A DNA stretch of 64,000 nucleotides from Bifidobacterium breve (GTDB lineage Bacteria; Actinomycetota; Acidimicrobiia; Acidimicrobiales; Acidimicrobilacustridaceae): assembly GCA_945860545.1 (NCBI GenBank), contig CAMAQM010000003.1, positions 1-64,000 of the forward strand, written 5' to 3'. Positions 32,600-40,888 of this stretch are shown here, one piece after another; position 1 is the first letter of the stretch; each line of letters begins with the position of its first letter. Under the pieces are notes generated by a model. It had not been told where the DNA came from. It made no database searches and saw only the letters and a program-made list of their open reading frames with translations. Both the position numbers and the translations under genes were made by a program.

Positions 32600-34228
32600 T
32601 CACGGACCGCGACGCTGCTCGGCCCGCCGCTCGGCCTCGAGGCGCTCGAGACCGGGATCGGGGGTGTGATCGACGAACGACATCATCTCGGCCACGGCGT
32701 GGTGTCCCGCTTGTTCGGCGACCAGACGATGCATCTCCTGGGCGACCCTGCGATAGGCGGCGTGCCCTTGAGGGGTGGTGCGCAACTCGAGGAGATGCAT
32801 GGCCTCACGGGCGTTCATCTGGATCACGAACCGCACTCGGTAACCGAGCGCAACCGCATACGACGCCTGGGCGGGAAAATCGTTGATCATGGCGTCGTGC
32901 AATGCCGCCGAGCGCCCCATGGATGCGTCGAAGGCCTCCGCACACCCGGCGGCGACGACCCCGGCGGGTCGCACGTAGCCGTGACGTGGGCTGAGCGACT
33001 GCCACTCGATGGTGAGCATTCGGTGACGTTGGAGATCCCGGAAGGCGCCGTAGTCTGCCAGGACGTCGAACCGGTATGAACAGCGTTCGAGTGCCCGCCC
33101 GGGCTTGTGGCGACGGTTGGACCGGTCGCCCGTGTACGCCCGGACCACCCGCAGACGATCCTCGGTGGACATGGAGCGCACCCGCTGCTCGATCTCGTCC
33201 TCTGCGAGGTGGCTGTGGGGGTACAACATGGCGGCGACCATCTTGATCTCAGCGTCCGGGTCGAAGTCGATGAGCGTCACCTCCGCAGCCCCGGAATCGT
33301 CCCCGGCACTGCCGGCGAGACCTGACGGTCCGTCTCCGAGGAGTTCGGCGGCGAGCGCGGCGGTGCCGTCACGCGTCGCACCCAGGTAGTCGCTCCACGC
33401 GCCACCGCGGTCGGGCAGGTCGACGCGCTTGAGGAACGACGGGACGACCTTGCGAAGCTCCTCGAGCATGAGGTCGGCGTACGAGCGGGCCTCGGGCAGC
33501 CAATGCGACCGCATGCGCAGCAACAGCGCCTCATACCCCTGGCCTGTGCCGTAGATCCCGACGTTGGACAACGAAGCGGCGGGGAGCATGCCCCGCAACG
33601 TGTCGAACGCCTTGGCCCGGATGGCCTGGCGGTGCACGAAATCGGAATCACCGGGAGCCTTGGGGAAGCTCTCGCGGAAGAACTCGCTCATCACCGGCAC
33701 GAGTTCGCCGTAGGCGTCGAACATGCGGTCCATGTCGCCGACGTAGCGGGTGCCGAGGTGGGACTGCAGCACCGCAGGGTCACGATGGAACCGGTATCGA
33801 CCTCCGAGCCGGGTGTCGTAGGGGATGTAGCGGGTGCTCTGCTCGAGATACGACATCAGTCGGCCCCACTCAAGCACCTTGGTCAACAGGTTCGAGGCCT
33901 GCTCACAGGCGAGGTGGACCCCGCCGAGCTGGGCCACCGAGTCGTCGCCGTACTCAAAGAACACCCGGTCGTAGAGCTCCTCCGCCCGGCGAAGGCCAAT
34001 GGTGGCGTCAATGCCCAGGTCACCGGAGATGTCGAGCTCGGCAACGAACTCATCGAGGAACAGGCGACGCAAACTCTTCGACGAACGCGAGTACCGGGCG
34101 AACAGCGCTCCTTTGACGACCTCGGGGAGGTTGACGAGCGCGAACACCGGGCCGTCGAGGTTGGTGAAATACCGACGCAGGATGTCGGCCTCACCCTCGC
34201 TGAACTCCTCGGTGACATACACGCTCAC
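32600..34228 (-). CDS. thyX: double-length ThyX-type flavin-dependent thymidylate synthase
   Basis: ThyX makes dTMP from dUMP with FAD and methylene-tetrahydrofolate. This protein has 542 residues, about twice the classical 220-250. The N-terminal half has ALFARYSRSSKSLRRLFLDEF and FEYGDDSVAQLGGVHLACE. The C-terminal half repeats the fold with RHRMLTIEWQSLSPRHG near residues 401-417, the place of the RHRX7S signature. The two halves look like tandem ThyX domains of which each has lost part of the motif. The GTG start is 7 bases after TAACCT. Activity is plausible but unproven; no thyA is in the window. Confidence 0.85.
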   Translation of the reverse strand: MSVYVTEEFSEGEADILRRYFTNLDGPVFALVNLPEVVKGALFARYSRSSKSLRRLFLDEFVAELDISGDLGIDATIGLRRAEELYDRVFFEYGDDSVAQLGGVHLACEQASNLLTKVLEWGRLMSYLEQSTRYIPYDTRLGGRYRFHRDPAVLQSHLGTRYVGDMDRMFDAYGELVPVMSEFFRESFPKAPGDSDFVHRQAIRAKAFDTLRGMLPAASLSNVGIYGTGQGYEALLLRMRSHWLPEARSYADLMLEELRKVVPSFLKRVDLPDRGGAWSDYLGATRDGTAALAAELLGDGPSGLAGSAGDDSGAAEVTLIDFDPDAEIKMVAAMLYPHSHLAEDEIEQRVRSMSTEDRLRVVRAYTGDRSNRRHKPGRALERCSYRFDVLADYGAFRDLQRHRMLTIEWQSLSPRHGYVRPAGVVAAGCAEAFDASMGRSAALHDAMINDFPAQASYAVALGYRVRFVIQMNAREAMHLLELRTTPQGHAAYRRVAQEMHRLVAEQAGHHAVAEMMSFVDHTPDPGLERLEAERRAEQRRGP

Positions 34229-34235
34229 GGGCGGG

Positions 34236-34241
34236 AGGTTA
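34236..34241 (-). promoter_or_regulatory. -10 box TAACCT for thyX
   Basis: Minus-strand TAACCT ends 7 bases before GTG 34228. Confidence 0.5.
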
Positions 34242-34300
34242 CGACCTTGCGGCAGGCATGCCGCGGATAGCGCCTGACCAGCGGGAACACCCTGTGGGGG

Positions 34301-35497
34301 TCATGACGCCGAGGGGTCGGCGAAGGCGCTGCGCACCTCATCGAGGACCCCTGACGCACACCACAGGTCGGCCACGGTCATCGCCAGCGCCTTCGCTCCG
34401 TCGAGCGCCGCCCGGTCGCCCCCCTCCCCTCCCGCGTGGACAGCGAACTCGGGGGTGTGAATCACGACACCCGGGGGCGACACGGCGATCATCGGGTGGA
34501 TCGTGGGGACTGCGTGGCTGACGTTGCCCATGTCCGTGCTGCCCGTCACCCGCAGGTCCCCGACCGGATCGATCACACGGCGGCCAAGACGTGCCGCGTT
34601 GTCCCGATAACGCTCCTCAAGCGGCCGGTTGCTGACGAGATTGGCGAATGCCGGCTCCAGCCATTCGAGGGTCACCTCGCATCCCGAGGCGGCCGCACCA
34701 GCGAGCAGGCACGCCTCGACCCGAGCTGCGAGTGCGTCGAGTGCGACCATGTCGCGTGCCCTGATGTACCAGTGCGAGGCCGCCATGGCGGGCACGATGT
34801 TCGGCTTGTCCCCGCCGTGGGTGAACACCCCATGGATCCGTTCATCATCACGGATGTGCTGGCGGAGCGCAGCGACGTTGACGTAGCCGAGCACCGCCGC
34901 GTCAAGAGCATTGCGGCCTTCGTGCGGTGCGGCGGCGGCATGGGCGGCAGCCCCGGTGTAGGTGGCCACGACCTGGCGGACGGCGATGGCGTCGATACGT
35001 GTGAGGTCGGCCTGCGCCGGGTGCACCATCATGGCTGCGTCACAGCCGTCGAACGCCCCGGCGTCGAGCATGAACACCTTCCCTCCCCCACCTTCCTCCG
35101 CTGGGGTTCCGAGGATCCGCACCCGGCCACCAGCCACCTCGGCGAGCGCCGCTGCGGCGAGACCTGCGCCGAGTCCGGCTGCGGCGATGACGTTGTGACC
35201 ACAGGCGTGACCCAGACCCGGAAGCGCGTCGTACTCGCACACCACAGCCACCGTCGGGCCAGACGTACCCGCCTCGGCGGCAAAGGCCGTATCGAGGCCA
35301 TAGGCCGCCCGCGAGACATCGAGGCCCTCATCGACGAGTGCCCCGGTGAGAACCTCGTGGGCGTAGGTCTCAGCGAAGCCCAACTCCGGGTGGGCATGGA
35401 GCGCACGGGACACCCCGACAATGACCTCAGCGCGCCGGTCAACTTCGGCGCACAACTGCACCTTGAGATCGTCGAGGTCGATGTTCGGTGTTGTCAT
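34301..35497 (-). CDS. M20-family amidohydrolase/dipeptidase
   Basis: A 398-residue M20D-type metallohydrolase. RALHAHPELGFAE, VCEYDALPGLGHACGHN (with the HACGHN metal ligand), GTPAEEGGGGK (catalytic Glu and ligand) and GSTDMGNVSHAVPTIHP are all present. THGGDKPNIVPAMAAS marks the dimerisation domain. The family contains amino-acid amidohydrolases, aminobenzoyl-glutamate-like hydrolases and PM20D2 dipeptidases, and substrate cannot be chosen. ATG 35497 is 6 bases after a TAGCGT box. It is followed on the same strand by thyX, 72 bases away. Confidence 0.9.
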   Translation of the reverse strand: MTTPNIDLDDLKVQLCAEVDRRAEVIVGVSRALHAHPELGFAETYAHEVLTGALVDEGLDVSRAAYGLDTAFAAEAGTSGPTVAVVCEYDALPGLGHACGHNVIAAAGLGAGLAAAALAEVAGGRVRILGTPAEEGGGGKVFMLDAGAFDGCDAAMMVHPAQADLTRIDAIAVRQVVATYTGAAAHAAAAPHEGRNALDAAVLGYVNVAALRQHIRDDERIHGVFTHGGDKPNIVPAMAASHWYIRARDMVALDALAARVEACLLAGAAASGCEVTLEWLEPAFANLVSNRPLEERYRDNAARLGRRVIDPVGDLRVTGSTDMGNVSHAVPTIHPMIAVSPPGVVIHTPEFAVHAGGEGGDRAALDGAKALAMTVADLWCASGVLDEVRSAFADPSAS

Positions 35498-35503
35498 GGC
35501 CCC

Positions 35504-35509
35504 ACGCTA
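35504..35509 (-). promoter_or_regulatory. -10 box TAGCGT for the M20 gene
   Basis: Minus-strand TAGCGT ends 6 bases before ATG 35497. Confidence 0.6.
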
Positions 35510-35539
35510 CGCCGGACAGCGACCCCGCGGAACGTCTGG

Positions 35540-36151
35540 CTACACCACGACCCGAAAGGCATCCGGTGCCACCTCGACGTCGATCTCCCGCACCCGCCGG
35601 GCGACACGACGCCCATCGAGCCACACGGCGACTCCGCCGGGGAACCGCAAGGTGTGGTGCGCGCCACGGGCGGTGTGGAGCGAGGGGTGCGGCACATGGG
35701 AACCTGAGCGCACCCGCCGGCGGGCCTCGCCACGATCGCCAAAGGGGAGTCGCCCCTCGGTGAGGTCGGCGAGACCGTCGTTGGGGTGGGCCCGTGGTGC
35801 AACATCCCACTCGCCGATCCACTGGGCATTCATCACCACGGCGAACGACCCGAACCACAGCCATCGCCGTGCGACGAGGTGTGAGCAAAACCAGGTTTCC
35901 TCACCGTCGAGGAACACCCGACAAAGGTCAATGGGCAGCACGACCCCACCCTCATCGAGCCTGGACCGGTTCCCCGTTCCCCCCACGGTGCGACACAGGT
36001 CTCCCCCAAGCAGCCCAACGGTGGGGACGGGCCGGCCTGTGGCTTTGGCTGCCACCACGATCTGGCGGAGGGAGTGGTCGCTACTGGCCGTCGGCGCGCC
36101 CTGTGGAAGCCGTCCCGGTTCGCCCCATCGCTCACCCTTGCGGATGGTCAC
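35540..36151 (-). CDS. diacylglycerol-kinase-like protein lacking the ATP-binding domain
   Basis: A 203-residue protein. WLWFGSFAVVMNAQWIGEWDVAPRAHPNDGLADL matches the C-terminal beta-sandwich of YegS/DagK lipid kinases, where xVAPxAxPxDGxLD is typical. It continues to LRFPGGVAVWLDGRRVA. The usual GGDGTxxE ATP domain is missing, and only an unrelated 60-residue N-terminus with LLGGDLCRTVGG lies in its place. It may bind a lipid or partner or be a shortened kinase. GTG 36151 overlaps the helY stop (GTGA), so the genes are coupled. Confidence 0.6.
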   Translation of the reverse strand: MTIRKGERWGEPGRLPQGAPTASSDHSLRQIVVAAKATGRPVPTVGLLGGDLCRTVGGTGNRSRLDEGGVVLPIDLCRVFLDGEETWFCSHLVARRWLWFGSFAVVMNAQWIGEWDVAPRAHPNDGLADLTEGRLPFGDRGEARRRVRSGSHVPHPSLHTARGAHHTLRFPGGVAVWLDGRRVARRVREIDVEVAPDAFRVVV

Positions 36152-38796
36152 GACACGTCCTCCTCAGCGCCGACCATCGACGAGGCGGCGACGAGGCCGC
36201 GCAGTCCCAGCCGCGCCGCCGAGGCGGCCGCCGTCCGCGTCCCGGGGTCCGCGCACACCATCTCGATCTGGCCGAGAAGGTCCAACAGAACCTTCATGGT
36301 CCGCACGAAATCCCCGGCGGTGAGGTCCTCGTCGTCAAGCACCTCGGCCAGGTCGCCTCCGCTGATCCACGCGTGGGCAATGGAGATGAAGCCCGGGTCG
36401 GGCCGACGGGTCTCAGGCAGACCGTGGGACCGCTCATCTGCCGACAACCCTGTGGCGAGTCGGTCGAGACGACCCCACCGTTCGGCGAGTGGCCCCGGCG
36501 GGAACCACGGGTCAGGGGCGGGGCCCGGGGCGCGGTGCTCGTAGACGAACGTGGATGCGAGTGCCGCCACCTCCGGGGGGCTCAACCCGTCGAAGAGCCC
36601 GTCGGCCACCGCTTCGGCGATCAGCAAGTCGCATTCGTGGAAGATCGACACGAGCATCCGCCCGCGGGTCGTGAGGCTCCAGTCAATGAGGTAGCCGCGC
36701 CGCTCGAGCAGGGCGAGAACGTCGGCGAACCGGCGCCGCAATGAGCCGGTGCGACCCCGCACCTGCCGCTCAAGGTCGTTGCACGCCTGCTCCAACCGTC
36801 GAAGACGTCGAAGCGCATCAAGGTGCACCGACAGGTCCGGACATCCGGCCACGGGGTGGGACCGGGCCGCTTCCAACGCACCAGTGTCGGAACGTGCGCC
36901 CCCGCTCCCCCGCCGATCGGATCGCCGGGGCAGATCCATTCGACGCAGCCCGGCCACCACCTCCTTTTGGAACGATGGCGAACGCGGGGCGAACGGCGTG
37001 GGCAGTTCCAGACGACCGACCACCTCTGGTGGGGCGTCCAGGTCGGACTCGCCGAGCAGCACCACCCGCCGGGTCGCACCGATCACTCGGACCCGAACCC
37101 CGCCACCTCGACGGTGCGAAACCGACAACACTGCCGCTCGCCCGCCGGTGACCGTTCCACCGATGGTGAGTACGTCACCGGGGCGCAGCGCAGCAAGCGA
37201 CGACCTGATGGCGTCGTTGTCGGCCCGACGCGCCTGGGCTCGCTCCGTGCGGGCCTCCCGTCGCAGCTGGTCGTACTCGGCGACGTCGCCGAGGGAGCAG
37301 GCAGACTCCTCGGCGAGACGGTCACGGTCGCGGCGCCGCTCGGCGAGGCGCATCTCCAGTGTCGATACGGCCCGATCGGTCTGGAACTGGGCGAAGGACC
37401 GTGCGAGAAGGTGTTCGGCCTGCTGACGGTCGTGACGCAACACGAGATTGGCCGCCATGTTGTAGGTGGGTCGGAACGCACTGGTCAGCGGGAAACTACG
37501 CGACGACGCCAGACCGGCCACCTCACCGAACGACACGAACGGGTTCCACAGTACGAGCGCATGCCCGATGGGATCGAGGCCACGCCTGCCCGCCCGACCG
37601 GTCAACTGGGTGAACTGGGCCGGCGTGAGGAACTCGTGTCGTTCACCGGTGTATTTCGTCAGTTTGTCGACCACCACGGTGCGTGCCGGCATGTTGATCC
37701 CGAGCGCCAGCGTCTCGGTGGCGAACACGACGCGGACCAGCCCCTCGGTGAAGCACGCCTCAACCGCCTCCTTGAACGGCGGGACCATGCCGGCGTGGTG
37801 CGCCGCCACGCCGGCGTGAAGGGCAGCACGCCAGCGTTCGTAGCCGAGGGTGTGCAGGTCGTCGTCGCCGAGGCGCCGCACATGATGCTCCACAATGGCG
37901 TCGATGCGAGCCCGGTCGGCCGGCTCGGTGAGACGGACACCCGCTTCCATGCACGACCGGACGGCGTCGTCACAGGCAGCCCGACTGAAGATGAAATGGA
38001 TTGCTGGAACGAGATCGGCTTCGGCCAACCAGTCGACGACATCGACCCGCGACGGAGGGGCGTAACGTCGACGAGGCCGACCTCTCGCCGGGCGGGCCCC
38101 ACCACCGACCGGGTTGCGGTCGTAACGTTCGCCCTCGGGGTTGGCACGCCCATCGACAAGCGTGGGGATCACAGTGAGTCGCTCGGCAAGTCGGTCGCTG
38201 ACCCCAAAGAGGTGGACCAACTCGACGGGACGTCGTGTTTCCACGACCGCCACGGTGGGGCCTCGCACCGAGCGGAGCCAATCGGCGAGTTCCTCCACGT
38301 TGGACACCGTCGCCGACAGGCACACGAGCGAGACCGTCGGTGGCAGGTTGACAATGACCTCCTCCCACGCCGGACCCCGGTAGGCGTCCTGGAGGTAGTG
38401 GACCTCGTCGAGGACCACCCAACGCAGCCCGTCGAGTGCCTGGGAGCCGCTGTAGAGCATGTTGCGGAGGACCTCGGTGGTCATCACGACCACGGGAGCG
38501 TCCCCGTTGACGGCGTTGTCCCCGGTCAGGAGCCCGACGGCGCTCTCCCCGTGTCGCCGAATCAGGTCGTGGTACTTCTGGTTGGACAGCGCCTTGATGG
38601 GGGTGGTGTAAAAGACCCGACCACCATTGGCGAGCGTCCGTTCGACGGCGTGCTCAGCAACGACCGTCTTGCCCGACCCGGTGGGCGCTGCGACGAGGAC
38701 CGAGGTTCCCGCGTCAACAGCTGCGAGGGCCTCCCGTTGGAAGTCGTCGAGCGTGAACGTCCGCTCGGGAGGTTCAGGAGATGGTGTCGGGCACAT
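36148..38796 (-). CDS. helY: HelY-like DExH-box RNA helicase (Ski2/Mtr4 type)
   Basis: An 882-residue superfamily II helicase. Walker A AAPTGSGKTVVAEH is near residues 34-47, TTPIKALSNQKYHDL follows, motif II is LDEVHYLQD, SATVSNVEELADW is motif III, and ALGINMPARTVV with GRAGRRGLDPIGHAL are motifs V and VI. A KOW/beta and winged-helix-rich C-terminal part follows. Actinobacteria use it in RNA turnover. ATG 38796 starts 22 bases inside the tatC 3' end; the frame is open farther upstream. The tatA-tatC-helY order is common in actinobacteria, often beside the proteasome genes, as here. Confidence 0.93.
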   Translation of the reverse strand: MCPTPSPEPPERTFTLDDFQREALAAVDAGTSVLVAAPTGSGKTVVAEHAVERTLANGGRVFYTTPIKALSNQKYHDLIRRHGESAVGLLTGDNAVNGDAPVVVMTTEVLRNMLYSGSQALDGLRWVVLDEVHYLQDAYRGPAWEEVIVNLPPTVSLVCLSATVSNVEELADWLRSVRGPTVAVVETRRPVELVHLFGVSDRLAERLTVIPTLVDGRANPEGERYDRNPVGGGARPARGRPRRRYAPPSRVDVVDWLAEADLVPAIHFIFSRAACDDAVRSCMEAGVRLTEPADRARIDAIVEHHVRRLGDDDLHTLGYERWRAALHAGVAAHHAGMVPPFKEAVEACFTEGLVRVVFATETLALGINMPARTVVVDKLTKYTGERHEFLTPAQFTQLTGRAGRRGLDPIGHALVLWNPFVSFGEVAGLASSRSFPLTSAFRPTYNMAANLVLRHDRQQAEHLLARSFAQFQTDRAVSTLEMRLAERRRDRDRLAEESACSLGDVAEYDQLRREARTERAQARRADNDAIRSSLAALRPGDVLTIGGTVTGGRAAVLSVSHRRGGGVRVRVIGATRRVVLLGESDLDAPPEVVGRLELPTPFAPRSPSFQKEVVAGLRRMDLPRRSDRRGSGGARSDTGALEAARSHPVAGCPDLSVHLDALRRLRRLEQACNDLERQVRGRTGSLRRRFADVLALLERRGYLIDWSLTTRGRMLVSIFHECDLLIAEAVADGLFDGLSPPEVAALASTFVYEHRAPGPAPDPWFPPGPLAERWGRLDRLATGLSADERSHGLPETRRPDPGFISIAHAWISGGDLAEVLDDEDLTAGDFVRTMKVLLDLLGQIEMVCADPGTRTAAASAARLGLRGLVAASSMVGAEEDVS

Positions 38797-39553
38797 CGGC
38801 GGCTGCGTTACGGCTCCTGCGTCTTGCCACCAGCCAGCCGATGAGGATCGACGCCTCATAGAGCAGGTACATCGGGAGGGCGAGAACTGCGAGGGTGATT
38901 GGATCACCGCTCGGGGTGATCACCGCCGCCACCACCACGATGATCACCGCCGCATACCTCCGGGCCGACGCCAGCTGACGCGGTTGGAGGATGCCGACAA
39001 GTTGGAGCGCGACGAGCAGGACGGGAAACTCAAAGCCGATTCCGAACGCCAGCATCATGTACAGCGTGAGGGTGAGGTAGCGGTCAACAGTGGGGATCTG
39101 CGCCACGTCGGGGCCGGCGACGCCGAAGAGGAAGTCGAGTGCCGGGCCAAGTGCGAAATAGGCCAGCGTCGCCCCCATACCGAACAGCAGGAGGGCACAG
39201 ACCACGAACGGGATCACATACCGACGTTCATTCTTGTGCAGGCCCGGGGTCACGAAACGCCACAGCTGCCAGAGCAGGACCGGCATGGCGAGGATCACCC
39301 CTCCGTAGAGGGAGACCTGGAGGCGGATGGTGAACGGCGCCAGAGGGTCCGTGGCGTACAACTGGCAGTCCTCGACCTGACGACAGAACGGCTTGGTGAT
39401 CAGGTCGATGAGCAGAGGCCAGGCGATGTAGGCGACCACGCCGCCGAGGGCGACCGCCACGATGCAGATGAGGAGCCGTCGCCGCAGTTCGGCGATGTGC
39501 TCCCACACGGTCATGTGATGCCCTGGCGCCTCGCTGGTCGGGAGCGCCGTCAC
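38774..39553 (-). CDS. tatC: Sec-independent protein translocase TatC
   Basis: TatC recognises twin-arginine signal peptides and recruits TatA. The 259-residue protein has six hydrophobic segments. MTVWEHIAELRRRLL is the cytoplasmic N-terminus with the conserved Glu and Arg residues, FEFPVLLVALQLVGI and ITPSGDPITLAVLALPMYLLYE are the signature loops, and PFTIRLQVSLYGG lies in the first periplasmic loop. GTG 39553 was chosen because GGAGAG lies 7 bases upstream. It follows tatA closely and its end overlaps helY. Confidence 0.95.
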   Translation of the reverse strand: MTALPTSEAPGHHMTVWEHIAELRRRLLICIVAVALGGVVAYIAWPLLIDLITKPFCRQVEDCQLYATDPLAPFTIRLQVSLYGGVILAMPVLLWQLWRFVTPGLHKNERRYVIPFVVCALLLFGMGATLAYFALGPALDFLFGVAGPDVAQIPTVDRYLTLTLYMMLAFGIGFEFPVLLVALQLVGILQPRQLASARRYAAVIIVVVAAVITPSGDPITLAVLALPMYLLYEASILIGWLVARRRSRNAAADVPDTIS

Positions 39554-39572
39554 GGCCGCTCTCCGCGACAGG

Positions 39573-39923
39573 TCATGAGAACGACTCCGATGGCCCGTCC
39601 ATGGAAGGCCGGGTCGACCCGGTGGCACCGTCCGTGTCGGAGATCACCACGGCGCCCGCATCGAGTCGAGGACCCGGCCCCAAACCGGGGTGCAGGCTCT
39701 GCTTCGCCTGTTTGGGCTGTGCGGATGGTGCCGGCCCGGATGCGGACCCCTCCTCGGCGTCGAGGGCGTTGCGAATCTCATCCTGGAATCCCGATGAGAG
39801 CCGACGCAGCTGGGACATGCCCCGCCCGATCGAGCGCGCCGCGCCGGGGAGTTTGTCCGGGCCGAGCACGAGGAGGGCCACGAGGAGGATGACGAGGATT
39901 TCGGCCGCCCCGAGGTTGGGCAT
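39573..39923 (-). CDS. tatA: TatA/TatB-family twin-arginine translocase subunit
   Basis: A 116-residue Tat component. One hydrophobic N-terminal helix (AEILVILLVALLVLG) is followed by the hinge GPDKLP and an amphipathic helix (GAARSIGRGMSQLRRLSSGFQDEIRNAL). The polar tail is rich in Pro/Ser/Gln. The Gly-Pro hinge (GPDKLP rather than FGxxKLP) is closer to TatB than TatA, so this may be tatB and a true tatA could lie elsewhere. ATG 39923 lies 7 bases after a TAGGAT box. It is 19 bases upstream of tatC. Confidence 0.85.
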   Translation of the reverse strand: MPNLGAAEILVILLVALLVLGPDKLPGAARSIGRGMSQLRRLSSGFQDEIRNALDAEEGSASGPAPSAQPKQAKQSLHPGLGPGPRLDAGAVVISDTDGATGSTRPSMDGPSESFS

Positions 39924-39930
39924 GTCGGTG

Positions 39931-39936
39931 ATCCTA
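39931..39936 (-). promoter_or_regulatory. -10 box TAGGAT for tatA
   Basis: Minus-strand TAGGAT ends 7 bases before ATG 39923. Confidence 0.55.
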
Positions 39937-40104
39937 CCGGTTGACGGCGTCGGCCGTTGCGTCGGACGCGGCGTTGAAGCGGGCCAGACGCCGACCGGTG
40001 GAAACCAGGCGACGGCGCTGGTGCTCAACGAGGGCGACACAGACCGAGGAGATCACCGCAGCACCTGCGAGGACCGAGACGGTGACAATTGCCATGACGC
40101 TCAC
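39934..40104 (-). CDS. small single-pass membrane protein upstream of tatA
   Basis: A 56-residue protein (MSVMAIVTVSVLAGAAVISSV, then CVALVEHQRRRLVSTGRRLARF) with one hydrophobic segment of about 20 residues and a basic cytoplasmic tail. The GTG start at 40104 is 7 bases after a minus-strand TAGTGT box, which makes it more than a chance frame. Its stop lies within the tatA promoter. The function is unknown; its place suggests a link with Tat or envelope genes. Confidence 0.55.
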   Translation of the reverse strand: MSVMAIVTVSVLAGAAVISSVCVALVEHQRRRLVSTGRRLARFNAASDATADAVNR

Positions 40105-40111
40105 GGCGCGA

Positions 40112-40117
40112 ACACTA
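40112..40117 (-). promoter_or_regulatory. -10 box TAGTGT for the 56-residue membrane protein
   Basis: Minus-strand TAGTGT ends 7 bases before GTG 40104. Confidence 0.5.
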
Positions 40118-40160
40118 GGTCGGCTACCGGGCGGCGACACGGCGGTGGCAGGATGCAGCC

Positions 40161-40877
40161 ATGACCGGGCGCCTCCCCTCGCTACTCGTCCCCCCCATCG
40201 CCTTCGCCCACCGGGGGGCGAGCGCCAACGCCCCGGCCAACACCATTGACTCGTTCGTGGCGGCCCTGCGACTCGGGGCCACCGGACTGCACACCGATGC
40301 CCGCCTCACTGCGGACGGACACGTGGCACTGCTCGCAGACGCCTCGGTCGGTCCACGTCTGCGGCGACGGCTCGTCAGCGAGACGAACCGGGACGACCTC
40401 CCGGCGGGAACCGCCACGCTTGGCGACCTCTATCTCGCCTGTGGGACATCGATGGACGTCGCCCTTGACGTCGCCGATACGTCAGCGGCGAGCGTCGCCG
40501 TCGAGGTGGCCCGAAACCTCGGCGCCGAGGGTCACCTGTGGCTGTGTCATGGAGACCTCGACACGTTGGCGGCGTGGCGGGTCCTCGACCCGCGGGTTCG
40601 ACTGGTGCATGCCACCCATCGGGATCGACTGCCCTACGGCCCCGAAAGGCACGCCTCGGAATTGGCACGACTCGAGGTGGACGCCGTGCGACTTCACCAC
40701 AGTCAGTGGAGCGGCGGCAATGTCGCCCTCTACCACCGCTTCGGCCGGCTCGCCCTTGGGGAGGACGCCGAGTTCCTCCGCCTCGTCGCCGCCCTCCTCG
40801 ACGCCGGCATCGACGGGGTGTCGAGCAACCACGCTGAACTGCTCGCCACCGGGCTCAGCGCATTCGGCATGCAGTGA
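40161..40877 (+). CDS. glycerophosphodiester phosphodiesterase-like protein, degenerate active site
   Basis: A 238-residue GDPD-fold protein. FAHRGASANAPANT at residues 14-27 keeps the first catalytic His and the Arg of HRG. The second block reads LHTDARLTADGHVALLADASV: the Glu of the usual ExD pair is His and the second catalytic His of HD is Ala. VDAVRLHHSQW and GIDGVSSNHAELL are the later strands. It may therefore be inactive or have a different role. ATG 40161 starts 57 bases from the divergent small membrane gene. It ends 11 bases before lepB, convergent. Confidence 0.75.
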   Translation: MTGRLPSLLVPPIAFAHRGASANAPANTIDSFVAALRLGATGLHTDARLTADGHVALLADASVGPRLRRRLVSETNRDDLPAGTATLGDLYLACGTSMDVALDVADTSAASVAVEVARNLGAEGHLWLCHGDLDTLAAWRVLDPRVRLVHATHRDRLPYGPERHASELARLEVDAVRLHHSQWSGGNVALYHRFGRLALGEDAEFLRLVAALLDAGIDGVSSNHAELLATGLSAFGMQ

Positions 40878-40888
40878 CTACGAGCGAC

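Noticed and set aside
36823-38844. Plus-strand open frame of 673 codons antisense to helY
   Set aside because: The minus strand encodes an intact helicase with all motifs. The antisense frame reflects GC-rich third positions and has no motif or start signal.
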